From: Cristatella mucedo
Taxonomy: Eukaryota > Bryozoa > Phylactolaemata > Cristatellidae
Length of the DNA: 64,000 nt
Direction of reading: 5' to 3'
Assembly (NCBI GenBank): GCA_009760855.2
Contig: WPIO01000010.1
Span: 8,943,501-9,007,500 of the forward strand
Under the pieces are notes generated by a model. That model did no database searches. It was not told the origin of the DNA and saw only the letters and a list, made by a program, of their open reading frames with translations. Positions 50,321-61,944 of this stretch are shown here, piece after piece (position 1 is the first letter of the stretch; every line of letters begins with the position of its first letter). A program made the translations under genes and the position numbers.

Positions 50321-51235
50321 TTTAAAGTAATGAACTTATGCTCTTTGCATAGTGAGCGACCTGTTTCATAACTTGATTAAAATTTACACGTTGGAATACA
50401 TCATCATATATTATTGAGGTTAATGCTCATGACTTCCTAAAAGGTTTCTTTTCAATGTTGGGTTTTACCATTTTAGATTAAATAACTCAGTATTATGCGT
50501 AATAACACGATAGTTGAAATGCCAGGTCAGCTTTTCTTGTAGAGCACTCAAATAATCTATCTATTCGTTTGGTTAGACAAGGTATTGTTACACACCTCCT
50601 CAAGCATCCTTCAGCTGCGTACTCTAATCCTGCTTCTAGCATGCACATAATAATTGTTCACTCTTGTTTTAGGTTAGTCAAAGGTTTAAGTGTTTAGCAA
50701 ATTATCTATTATCTTGTGAGGGTTTTGGCCAATTTTAAGAGTGTAAGTATTGATTTTTTCTCAACTTGCCAGGTTTGAACATTCAGCCTGAGTATAGACC
50801 AATTTTGACACTCCTGGCATCTCAGAATGTTTTTATCAAAGCCACTTTTACTTTTAAAACAGTTACTGCGTTCATGATGGCAAGGTGACTGTTTTATTGG
50901 TTAGCATTCTGTAAATGTAATAAAATCTGTGGAATAAATACCCGTGACAACGTATGGTAAATCCCCTAGCTTTCTCCTTTCGCTGGTATTCACTTTTACT
51001 TTAACGCATTTATGAATGTATTAACTTTTTATATTTTAATTGTTTTCTTATATTACCTGAACTAGATTGCGTCTACTTTGCTTAGCTTCTTCTCAAACAG
51101 CAATCAGCATCCATGTAATCTCTTCTAGATGAGCTTTAGTCAAAGAATGTTTCTATATTTTGAGTAATCTCGGTAAAAATTGCTGGCACTGGCAATGCTC
51201 GTGAATGCCTAATACTCATGAAAAAATGTGACGAA
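50321..51235. other. Intergenic, nothing recognised
   Basis: AT-rich, without a long frame. Confidence 0.35.
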
Positions 51236-51239
51236 TAAT

Positions 51240-52150
51240 CCAGTGTTATGTACTGTAATGTATCTCCGTCTGTAACTCCACAAAGTCACAAAGACCGTGT
51301 GGGTGTTACGCAGGAGAGTTTTGTATGGCCCACTCACAACCTAAGCGGCTTTCGGTACGCCTTCGGTAGCCAACAGACTTCGTCTCACACAACAAAGAGA
51401 AAGTGGAAAGCATAGCAGAGTCAGGGAAGCAGTTGAGGTAGTGAGTAGCATGGAAGTAGCAGTTCAGGGCCGCTGGAAAGGATGAGCCATAGTCGGCAGT
51501 AGTAGAGTAGTTGTCGTTGCATAAGAATTGTGGAAGCGAGTACCACAGTCTAGGACCTGCAGAGCTAAAGCTTCTGTCACCAACGGTCTTTAAGCGGAGG
51601 AGCGAAACAGCTAATTTATTGTCCACACAGGACCGGAGGGCGAGGACAGGCTGAAGCTGGTGCAGCAGTTCAGCTAGGTACGAAGGAGCCAAGCCGTGGC
51701 GGTCCTTGTGGGTCAGCCTAAGAACTTTGCTGTGTGTCCGTTGCTCAACCGGCATCCATCCTAACTCTTTTAGCAAAGGAGACGCATGCTCAAACCGCTG
51801 GGACTTGAAGACTAGCCTTGCAGCCATATTCGTAGTGGGCTGCAGTGGCATAATAGCTGTCTTCGGCAACCCAGCCAAGAGGGAACTGCAATAATCAAGC
51901 CGATACAAAACTAAGTTTATTTTACAAGCAACTGTGAGAGACAGCTCCTAATCTTGAATAGGGATCGGACGTGATGGATAGCTGTAGAAGCAGTCTTCTA
52001 AATGAAGCTTTCAAAATTGAGGCAGCCTTCGAAAACGACACCTACATTTTGAGCACGAGGTGATGGTCGCACAACAGCATCGCCTATTAGAAGAGCAAAG
52101 CCTTTTAATCCAGCCACACGCTTAGGGTGTCCTATGAGCAGCAGTTCGGT
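51240..52150 (-). mobile_element. LINE-II copy, 3' part with RT C-terminal coding remnant
   Basis: A 200-codon frame (51908-51306) reads YRLDYCSSLLAGLPK, AARLVFKSQRF, LLKELGWMPVEQRTHSK and APSYLAELLHQL, the typical CR1/L2-type C-terminal region. Upstream, frames are shifted near 51950-52150. The 3' end with ATGTATCTCCGTCTG is near 51250-51270. Head-to-head with the next copy. Confidence 0.85.
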
Positions 52151-52284
52151 GGTCACCCACTCGTGGTAATAAAGGTTATCGTAAGGTCAGAGCTTGCTGG
52201 ATAGAACCTTGCGAGTGAGCATGGAGACCATGTGAATGTGCCTTGCCGAAATTAGATCATGGATGCCGTAAAACTTCTTAAGAC

Positions 52285-53200
52285 TAAATTATGATAAAAC
52301 CGAACTTCTCCTCATAGGACACCCTAAGCGTGTGGCTGGATTAAAAGGCTTTGCTCTTCTAATAGGTGATGCTGCTGTGCGACCATCACCTCGTGCTCAA
52401 AATGTAGGTGTCGTTTTCGACAGCTGCCTAAATTTTAAAAGCTTTATTAAAAAGCCTGCTTCTACAGCTTGCCATCCCGTCCGATCCCTACCCAAGATTA
52501 GGAGCTGTCTTCCAGTGGCCTGAAAAAAATTTAGCTAGCTCCTTAGTTCTGTCTCAGCTTGATTATTGTTTTTCCCTTTTGGCTGGTCTAAAAAAGAAAG
52601 CAACTAGACCACTGCAGCTGACTATGAATACGGCTGCAAGGGTAGTGTTCAAGTTCCAGAGGTTTGAGCACGTGTCTCTTTTGCTAAAAGAGCTAGGATG
52701 CCGGTTGACCAACGGATACAGAGCAACGTTCTTACGCTGACCCACAAGGACCACCACGTCTTGGCTCCGTCGTACCTAGCTGAACTGCTTCATCAAAATC
52801 AGCCTCTTCGTGCCATCAGCTCCTGTGCAGACAATAAATTAGCTGTTCCGTTCCTCCGCTTAAAGACCGTTGGCGACAGAAGCTTTAGCTCTGCAGGTCC
52901 TAGACTGTGGAACTCACTTCCACAATTTTTCCGCAACAACAACTACTCTCCTGCTGCCGACTATGGCTCATACTTTTCAGTGGTTCTGAGCTGCCACTTC
53001 CATGCTACTCACTACCTCAACTGCTCTACCGACTTTGCTATGCTTCCCACTTTCTCTTTGTTGCGTGAGACGAAGTCTGTTTGCTTCCGAATGCGCACCG
53101 AAAGCCGCTAAAGCTTTGAGTTTGCTATAGAAAACTCTCTTGCGTAACAACCACATAATCTGTATGGCTTTGTGGAGTTACAGACGGAGATACATTACAT
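52285..53200 (+). mobile_element. LINE-II copy, 3' part, inverted relative to its neighbour
   Basis: Frames 52332-52523 and 52698-53111 read KGFALLIGDAAVRPS, NVGVVFDSCLNFKSF, then PVDQRIQSNVLTLTHKDHH and LAPSYLAELLHQ, ending near the GAGATACATTACAT 3' end at about 53190. It has stops and a frameshift. Confidence 0.85.
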
Positions 53201-53239
53201 GAGCATATTTACGACGTCAGAGGACTATTGTACGGGCGT

Positions 53240-54530
53240 AATAAAAAGCATCACTGTGGTTTCACAAGCCTCGTTTCATCAGTAAAAGCCGCTAATTTTA
53301 CTAAACTTAAGCTTCGTAACTCAAAGTTTTTACAAGAAGCGACTCGGCATGGAATTTGAATACTGGTTGAAGCCGTTCTGGAATAGTTATCTGAAAGCGT
53401 AGGGTCAAACCTAATGTCAGAGGCTGTAATTCGGACTGGATAGCCACTTCTTAGATTCATCGACTGACTTTCAAGGGAATGGAGGTACGTCGGCGATTTC
53501 TTCTGCGTTCACGCGATGTCAAAATATGTACTGCCCATTCAATAGATGCGATTGTCACGCACATTCTGCGCTTCCATAAATGCAGCCCTGCCTGTAATGT
53601 GACACCTCCTGTCCTTCACGCCACTAAAAGTTTATCAAATACTTTGCATCTTACACTTGCGACATTCACACCTGAATGTCTAAGTAATGTATAACACTGA
53701 ATGAAAATAACACCATCGTAATAAAAATACTAATAATAATAATAACACACTTGACAAAGTGCCTTCAGAGAGCCCTATCTCTTTCTAGGCGCTTTACATT
53801 TGCAGCCAAGGAAACACGACCAGAAGGTTAGTGGTAGCATGCTCGATAAGCAACAGGAATAGCATGATTAAAAGATACTGTACTACTTCGTGTCACTCCG
53901 AGCCTGGTAAATAAACTATCAAAGTTTTTACAAGTCAAAATGTCCTCTGCACGAAGTCTGGGTGTCCCATTCCTAAGCTACCTTTTACTGGACGTAGCTC
54001 CCAAGCAAAGTGTGCCCATTTTCAGTAAAATTGTGTGATTACTACACTGAGTGGTTAGATTCGAACACGTCGGGAATTTTGGTATATGCATTTGGATCAT
54101 CTCATTTATCATTCTTTAACTCACTGCGGCATGTCATCCTTCCCTCGAATAAGTCGCATTGCTTGGTACAAAAAGCTGCAACGCATCGTGTGTGTCGTGA
54201 ACGTCAAAAATGCCACTGAAGATCAGTAAATCTGTATACCACTGTACCGTATATCACATATCGCAGAAATTATTGCCACATGTCTAGCATTCTATTGAAG
54301 TCGAGCTCCTTCTGGTAATTTATAAATCCCTTAACCATTGTGTCAATCTCCTACTTTTCTAACTGTCTTATATATGCAAACTGTATTCCTTTCAATTGGA
54401 AAATGCCTAAATTGGCTGCTTTGTGTTTTCTATCATTACTATTCGTGCCTTTCTAAATTTAAAACGTTATCATGCATTAGGTATTTTTTCATAGTACGAA
54501 TAATGAGACGGCTAGATTGACTCTGGGAAT
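53240..54530 (+). mobile_element. Decayed LINE-I copy, partner of 26046-27250
   Basis: Segments 53255-53700 and 53880-54530 align with 26125-27230. Between them sits a LINE-I 3' tail in the other orientation (53710-53875). Confidence 0.65.
53710..53875 (-). mobile_element. LINE-I 3' tail nested in older LINE-I copy
   Basis: (TAA)n, then ACTTGACAAAGTGCC, CTCTTTCTAGGCGCTTTAC and GTTAGTGGTAGCATGCTC: the LINE-I 3' end inverted. Missing at the corresponding point of the 26.5-kb copy. Confidence 0.8.
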
Positions 54531-54540
54531 AAATGCAGAA

Positions 54541-54680
54541 GTGATTTAGTGAATCCAGTGGTTAAGGTGCTCGCACTGATCAAAACCGAGCCGAGGTCGT
54601 GGGCTTGAGCCCCGTGGCATATGTGAAGCGCCTGAATAGAAATTAAGTTCTCTTAGGGCGCTGTACAAATGATTTATATA
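54541..54680 (+). mobile_element. SINE family A, copy 3
   Basis: CCAGTGGTTAAGGTGCTCGC, GAGGTCGTGGGCTTGAGCCC, GCGCCTGAATAGAAATTAAG, then TTCTCTTAGGGCGCTGTAC. Complete tRNA-like head and tail. Confidence 0.85.
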
Positions 54681-54699
54681 CATAAATTTTAATTGAATC

Positions 54700-55595
54700 G
54701 CTATTTAAAATTACATTTAAATTTTAGATAGCTTAGTTATTTTGCTATGTTAGAACTTCAGCTTACAAGAAACTGCAAAGAACCAGAGAAATGTCATTTG
54801 AAGGACAATTTAAACGAGTAGCAAGCGCAGGAAAAAATTTCTATTAGGTGACAATAACTTGGCGGAATAATTCAAGTGATAAGGCAGTATTTCAAATTAT
54901 GCAATAAGCGAAGAATAGCTTCTTGGTAACCGTTATGACACAGTTTGGCTCAGAGTCAGCAGGAGATTTACGTATAATTTCTCCATAGAAATGAGCTTTC
55001 AGAATAGAAAAATAGAAATAGTTTTGGTGCGAGAAGTTGGAAGGTTTTCAAACTCCAGAGAATATGCGACAAATATAGTATCTGGCGCAATCGATAGCTC
55101 ATTGGCAGATGGGAAGCATGCCGATTCTGTGCCGGAAGTTGTGGCTTCAATACCACTGTGAGCTATAGCTAGCTAATGCCGCACGGCTATATTCGCTTCT
55201 TGGTTAATGTTCTTCATTTTTTGCTAAGTTTAAATTTCTGACAAGTCTGGCTGACCATAGTTCTCTAAAAAAAATTGATGATGGAGACAACCCCCACAAT
55301 GCGCTGACGAAGTGAAGCTATTTGCAGTCTCAGCACAGTAAAACAATTAGTTAAATGGTATTTAAATTTATACAATGACAATCGATGTGGCTCACCACTA
55401 CTCATCAACACTGTCAGCTACATGCTTCGATAACTACATTATCTCCAGGTGACCCGAAGATTCAAAATAAATTCAGATCAGCTGAGCTTGCTCTCGTATA
55501 TTAATCCAGAGCTGGGTGTCACACTGAACAAACGACATACCATACTCTGCTCACTGCCACTTGATATTTCTCAAAACTAATCCAAATGAATAAAA
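54700..55595. other. Intergenic with a possible tRNA-like repeat near 55085-55200
   Basis: AATCGATAGCTCATTGGCAG, then GTTGTGGCTTCAATACC, resembles A and B boxes but has no second copy in the window. Otherwise nothing. Confidence 0.3.
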
Positions 55596-55600
55596 AATAC

Positions 55601-55760
55601 TAGCTGATTCAACAGCCTTTTTAATCGACAGAAGAGCCTTTACGACTATTGGCACCGCTTGCAGATGGGATAAAGGATCGCCCACCACAGGATTCGAAGC
55701 CCCGACCTCGGTGCCGAGGTCGTGAACAGCAAACACCGTGCCTAGTGAGCCATCGCGGCT
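55601..55760 (-). mobile_element. SINE family B, copy 5
   Basis: On the - strand: GAGCCGCGATGGCTCACTAG, then a B-box GGTCGGGGCTTCGAATCC and a tail with AAAGGCTGTTGAATCAGC. Confidence 0.8.
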
Positions 55761-55915
55761 GAAAAAATTAAACATGTAAGTCCTGGCATGAATACTGAAG
55801 CGACAATTTCTGAAAAAACGCCTGGCGACTAACAGTGAGCCTTTGGTTCTTTAAAGTTGGGTGAGCTGTCAGAAAACCGTACACATTCGGAAAGGAGTAG
55901 ATTCATCAATCGTAT

Positions 55916-56082
<167 letters not shown>

Positions 56083-56463
56083 TTATATTCCGAGAAATGT
56101 GATCCTGATGAAAACCTGCAGCTAACCCCTGTGAAAAATATGTTTTAACAGGGCTTAATAGCTGCCATGCCTTACACCGTGCAAAGACAGTACAACCGAC
56201 CAAAGACAAGTCTGAAGAGGCGAAGCACTTCTTCTGTGACAAGTCGATCAAATTTAGCAGTGCTTTGGGTCCCACAGTTTTATTTCTAGCTTCTCTGGGT
56301 AACTATGAGCCACACATTTGGTTAGATAGACATTTGAATAATCAAGAATAACGATTGGACACGCTTGGGGATGCCTACATTACACTGTCAAAGATGCAAA
56401 CTTAAAATCAAAAAAGGTTGAATAGGTTTGTTTATCTGACGTTTGGATTGCGGAATTCGTTGG

Positions 56464-56590
56464 CATTCTGGTTTGGCCTTAGGGCCATATGCTCGTAGTT
56501 GAAGACGGAGGTCATGCACTGGAGCCCCGTGTTCATTAAAAAGCACAGGGATAGAGATCAAGCTCTCTTAGGACGCTATATAAATTAATT
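56464..56590 (+). mobile_element. SINE family A, copy 4 (diverged)
   Basis: CTGGTTTGGCCTTAGGGCC, ATATGCTCG, GAGGTCATGCACTGGAGCCC, then GATAGAGATCAAGCTCTCTT and AGGACGCTATATAAATTA. Confidence 0.7.
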
Positions 56591-56699
56591 ATATTGTAAT
56601 ATATATTTATAAAGTGTGTTAAATGCTTTTATGAACTGATTAGCCATTTGTGAATGACACTTTTGAGGTGGTAAGTGACCCTGTATTGTGTTAGAGACA

Positions 56700-58700
56700 A
56701 TAATAATAATAATATTAATAATAGTAATACTAACACACTTGATAAGGTGCCCTTAGAGAACTTAATCTCTTTCTATGTGCTTTAAATTTGCTGCGACTGA
56801 AGCACGATCGGATGGTTAGTGTTGGCATGCTCAATAACCAAAAGGAATAAACATGGTTAGGAGTGATGTGGACAGGGTCAGCCAGAAATTGTTGTTAGTG
56901 GCAGCATGCACAGTTTCAGCACACATAAGCACATAAAAGACGAATCACAGGGACCCACTAAATGCTGTCACAACTAGGTGCGTTTTTAACTTTTTTTTCA
57001 ATGTGGTTAAGTCAGGGAATGTCGTGACGCAAGTCGGGACTGAGTTCCAGGCTTTGGGAGCATACGAACTACGGGCACGGTCTCCAAAAGATTTGAGGTT
57101 TGCACGAGGTATAGGTAAACAGTTAGACTCCAAAAAGTTGGCACTACGATGCTTAGCCTAGTGGGGGAGTAGATCTGACAGGTAGGTTAGAGTCAAAGAA
57201 TGAAGGAAAATAAAAGTGAGAGACTGAACCTTGAAGTCGATGCGTTTCTTGACTAGTAACCAGTGCAGTTCAGCGAGAAGTGGTGTGAAGTGGTAACTGC
57301 AACCTCACGAAAGACAGGCCTAGCTGCAGAGGTCTGCACCAGCTGTAAGCGCTTGATTGCACAAGCCGGTAGATTAGCAAGCAGAGTTACGGAAGTGAAG
57401 ACGGGATGTCACTCATGCATGGACCAACTTAGATATGGTATCCCTGTCAAATTAAGCTTGAAACTTAGCATAGCTATCTAGCTGAAAGTAGGCAGACTTG
57501 ACAGTGGAGCTGATGTAGCTGTCTAATGAAAGGTTGCTTTGGAATATGACATCTTGATTGCTTGCAAATTCAACAGGAGATATGCTGGCAGAGCCGATTT
57601 TGAGCGTTAGCCGTTTCAATTTCTGAATCACATTTGGTTTTCCAACAACTAGTATTCTGGTTTTATCATTATTCAATTTAAGGAAAATTTGCTGCCATCT
57701 ATGTGCAGATGTCATTAATACATACTGCAAGGGAGTTGAGAGAATTCACTTTGCTGGAGTTTTGGGAGGGATCAAAGCAAAGGTCAAACTGAGTGTCATT
57801 TGCATAGAAGTGAAAGCCTAGATTGTATCTGGCAATCACATCAGCAAGAGGAAGAGTATAAATCGTGAACAAAACTGGACAAGTCACAGAACCCTGAGTT
57901 ATCCCATATTTTAGAGGTTCATCGGATGATCTTTGTACATTCACATCAAAACTCTGGAACCACCCGCAGAGATTTGATCTGAACCATCGCAATATTGTGC
58001 CAGTAGTGCCCAGGCAAGATCAGAGGTGCTCCAGGAGGACTACATGATCGATAATATCAAAAGCTGCCGAAAGATTGAGCAAAACAAGCTGAGATACTCG
58101 GCTCAGGGCTGAATTCCTACGTAGGTCGCTGCACACCCAAAGCAATGTCGACTCTTTGGAGTGATTAGCTCTCAAACCAGACTGGAACTTACTAGAAAGG
58201 TTTGAAGTTTTCATATATGATTTCATCTGATGTGTCACGACTCGTTCCAGTGTCTTTGATAGGAATGGCAGAAGGGAGACTGGGTGGTAATTGCTCAAGT
58301 TTTCTTGGTCTAGTGTTGCTTTCTTGACTAGTGGTCTGACTACAGCCTTTTTGAGAGGTGCTCTGTCATGACCTGAGTTTAATTACAATTAATGATTTTA
58401 CTTATGCCTGGCAGTAGAAGATCAAGGCATCGTAGAAGCAGGACAGTGGGAATAGGTTCCATAGGACTAGTGTTCTTTGACTGGGAAATGAACTTCAGGA
58501 TGAGGTCACTAGTGACCTCCTTCAATGTAGACATTGAGGTGCTGTAATGAGGAATAGGATTGAGGAATGGGATGCTGCCATCTTAGCGATAGACTTCCCG
58601 ATCTTGTCTATCTTGTTGACAATGAAGCTAGAGAAGCGATCAGCTAGATCACATGATCATCACCATCATCACATCATCACGATCATCACATGGATCACGA
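56700..58700 (-). mobile_element. LINE-I (CR1/L2-like), RT region to 3' tail
   Basis: On the - strand: linker DLADRFSSFIVNKIDKIGK (about 58680-58610), RT start NYHPVSLLPFLSKTLERVV, LNLSAAFDIIDHVVLLEHL (58298-58020), GITQGSVTCPVLFTIYTLPL with YANDTQ in place of YADDTQ (57992-57699), LNNDKTRILVVGKP (57730-57452), a C-terminal APKAWNSVPTCV (57133-56945), then 3' UTR and a TAA-rich tail at 56700-56740. Frameshifts separate the pieces, so it is dead, but it is the most complete LINE-I here. Confidence 0.88.
58650..58700. repeat. Degenerate CATCAT/GATCATCAC tract
   Basis: Imperfect trinucleotide-like run at the meeting point of two head-to-head LINE-I copies. Confidence 0.7.
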
Positions 58701-58759
58701 GGTAAGGAGCTAACCTGGTAGTGGTTAAAGAGGTGGTTGATTATTAATATTACTATTAT

Positions 58760-61460
58760 TATAGATCAATCACAAGGGATGGGAATTGACATTTTGGCAT
58801 GTTCATCCCTCAATTTCAGATCGTTTGCAGTCCTCTCGACGCATTGTTTCAAATCTCTGTTTATAGTCCCTCGACAATAAATAAGTACTGGTGGTAGTAA
58901 TCTTTTTCACTCAGGTACCAGGCCCTTCTTTTTTAAGATTACTGCAATCTCCTTTACGCTCTCTGCGCAAGAAATCGCCCCTTGGTCGTTCTTCAAGAAT
59001 TTTAATATTCATTTCAACTACTCAACTAACGTCTTAAGGACCGAATTTATTTCACCGACTGACTAATTTTGCTTGTTGCTCATGTCCATGACCCACTCAC
59101 AACAAGCGATTCCTCTCGAGCAAATGTTCTCGCACAACTGTCTGCTCTCTTTCCTATCATTATCAAATTCTGCACCTCTGATCATATGCAGATCTTATTA
59201 AGTCTGCAGAGAGTGCCGTCCTCCAGATTCAAAATCATCTGTGAATCATAAAACTGTGAGACCATTGACATCCATGCTGCCCGCGAAAAAATATCTCCTT
59301 CGTTCCACAAGCTAAATTCCTCATCCGACTTGTCGTTATTGATAGAATGCTACAATTCGACATTGCCGATGCTCTTGGCGAGTTTGCACCTTTGACCCAG
59401 GCCCAGATGGCCTATGGCTCACCACAGACATTAAATTAGCTAAGTGCACTAAGTGCAAGCTTGAGAAAGCATTCTTAAGACCAGGATTAACTATTCCATT
59501 AACAGGTATACAAGGACTACTGCAGATCATACCAATCAATCCTAGCAAAGACAAAGTCTAGCTTCTATAAATATACTGTCGAATTAGAGTAGGGCTATCC
59601 AAAAATGCCAATATTTACCATCAACAGTGTCCCTAACTGTTTCTGGGATAGCTCTATTCCTAGTCATTCTAATGGTGATTTAGCTAAGTGTTTCTCTGGC
59701 TTCTTTGTATGCAAGAAGGAAAAGATCGGAGAGTCCAACCCTATGGTAACTGCATTCTTGCTTGACTTCTTTCCATCAGTAACATCCCCACAAGAATCAT
59801 CTCCCTCAATTCCTTGTAGAACATAAATCCTTATGTTCAAAGCAGCTACAAGTGACCTCAACCTGAAATTAATCTCCCAGTCAATGAACAAGCCCTGTAT
59901 ATTCTATTCACAATTTTCTACTTCACAATGCATATATATGTACTGCTGTCATGTATTACTAACATGATAAATATGTTCCTAGCCTCCAGTCTTGTCACTG
60001 CACCTTTCAAAAAGGCTCTAGCTAGGCCAACAATTAGAAAAGAACTGTAACCAAAAGAACTTAAAAACCTTCCACCCAGTCCCCTCCTTGTCGTTCGTAT
60101 CTAGCACACCAGAATGGGTAGTGGCAGACCCGTTTAACTCTTACATTGAAAGTATAAACCAAGAAAATAAGCTCTAGTCCAATTTAGCACTAATCACTAC
60201 ATTGATACAGCATTGCTTCGGGTGTACCTTCTGATTAATGAAGACTTAGGTAAAGTCTCTATGCTTGCTTTGCTTGATGTTTCGGCAGCATTTGATGATA
60301 GTTATCCCCAAGTCCTCATTGAGCGCCTCCTATTTCACCCAGGAATCGCATTGCACTGTAATGTTTTAGGTCCTATCTACATGAGAGACTCCAGTGTATC
60401 GGTGTGGACGGACAAAGATGATCCGATGAGCCAATAAAGTAGGGTTACCTCGGGACTCTGTACGTGGTGTGATTCATTTAACGATTTATACTGTTCGTCT
60501 TGCCGATGCGATCGCCAAACACAATCTGGGCTTTCAGTGATATGAATATAACACACAGTGGCACCTTTCCCGTCCTTCTACCATGTCAATATCTCTCAAC
60601 TCACTTACTGCATGTATTGCTGACAACCCCACACTTGGATAGCAGCAAGCTTCCTAGAACTGAACTATGATCAATTAAAATTACTAGTTATGGTTTCACA
60701 AATAATGTCTCAGTAATCAGAAAGCTCACACTGAAATTGGCTCTTCCAGCATATCTTCCATCGTATCTGCACGAAGTCTCGGTGTTCAGCTCTAAAGTCA
60801 CATATCACTAGACGACCAAATGAGCTCCACAGTCAAGACTGCCTACTTTCAACTGCATAGCATTGCCAATATTCGGGCTTGCTTTGACAAAGAAAACAAC
60901 ATCTGCATTGGTCCCTGCATTCAAGTGACCTCCCATCTTGAATTCAGCAACTTACTGTTCGCAAGTCTACCACCTGTGTGATCAGGCACTTACAGCTGAT
61001 AAAATTTCGGCAACTAAACTTGTCTGTCGTGAGCAGCGCAGTTTCCACATCTCGCCACTTCTTGCCGACCTGCACGGGCTCTCAATCAGTCAGCGTATCT
61101 GTCTCAAGGTTCTGTCACTCACTTTTAGGTCCCTTCATTCTTTGGTTCCAGCTTACTTATCAGATCTTCTCCCCCAGCAGGCAAGGAAAGGGACCACTGG
61201 TTTTCTGACTCAAATCACTTAGCTCTCACTCAAAACAACTGCAACGCTTTTGTGACCGTACTTTAGTAATTATGCTCCCAAAAACCTGGAACTTACTCGT
61301 GACTACATTCGCGACACTCCTTAACTTGGTGGTGCTTGAAAGGAAGCTTAAAATGCACCTGGTTCTCACAGCATTCGGTAAGTCTTTGTGATTTGCACTT
61401 TGTGTGCCGGTGAGTGCTGAAGCTGTGCATGTTACCACTAACCATATTAACATTTAGACA
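58760..61460 (+). mobile_element. LINE-I copy, decayed endonuclease to 3' UTR
   Basis: Readable in order: endonuclease-end-like VHDPLTTSDSSRA (about 59083), linker SSIPSHSNGDLAKCFSGFF (about 59655), PLKK-like start near 60003, LALLDVSAAFDDSYPQVLI (60213-60437), LADAIAKHNLGFQ (near 60500), C-terminal SATKLVCREQRSFH and SLHSLVPAYLSDLLP (60938-61222), then the 3' UTR with TGTGCATGTTACCACTAACC. Many stops. 5' limit approximate. Confidence 0.8.
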
Positions 61461-61461
61461 C

Positions 61462-61648
61462 CGTTCATGCTACAGCTTACCATATAATGCTTGTATAAAT
61501 TGTGGATGTTACCGATAACCATTCTATAGAGCTTCCTGTACAGCATATCAGGTACTGTACATATGCTGTACAGGAGGCTCGATCAAATGTTTATTGGTAA
61601 AATCCAAAATGTATACAAGCATAATATGGTCAGCTGTAGCATGAACAA
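61462..61648. repeat. Fold-back inverted repeat, about 87-bp arms, 12-base loop
   Basis: Left arm 61462-61548 and right arm 61561-61648. The inner part CTGTACAGCATAT pairs with ATATGCTGTACAG, and the outer part CGTTCATGCTACAGC pairs with GCTGTAGCATGAAC. It duplicates LINE-I 3' UTR sequence in inverse orientation. Confidence 0.85.
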
Positions 61649-61802
61649 TGACAATATAAAGATATTAATTTTTTGAAGTCGTTATACCAATGTATTGTTA
61701 TAATTTCTTCACAACCTTGGCATCAGCAGCCCCCAGAATAGTGAAATGAAGAGCAAGAATCTTGGACTGTGACGATTGACAGCAGTATAGCTTTACATGA
61801 CC

Positions 61803-61935
61803 TCAACAGTTTGGCCCAGATGTAAGTTGCTTGCCTTTAATGACCAAGGTCGTGGGTTCGAATGGCACATTGCAGGCATTGTGGCACATTGCAGCACCTG
61901 GATGGAGATTAAATTCTTTTAGGGCGCTAAACAAA
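61803..61935 (+). mobile_element. SINE family A, copy 5
   Basis: AGTTTGGCCCAGATGTAAG, GGTCGTGGGTTCGAATGG, CACCTGGATGGAGATTAAAT, then TTTTAGGGCGCTAAACAAAC. A short internal duplication of GGCACATTGCAG is visible. Confidence 0.75.
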
Positions 61936-61944
61936 CGAAACATA

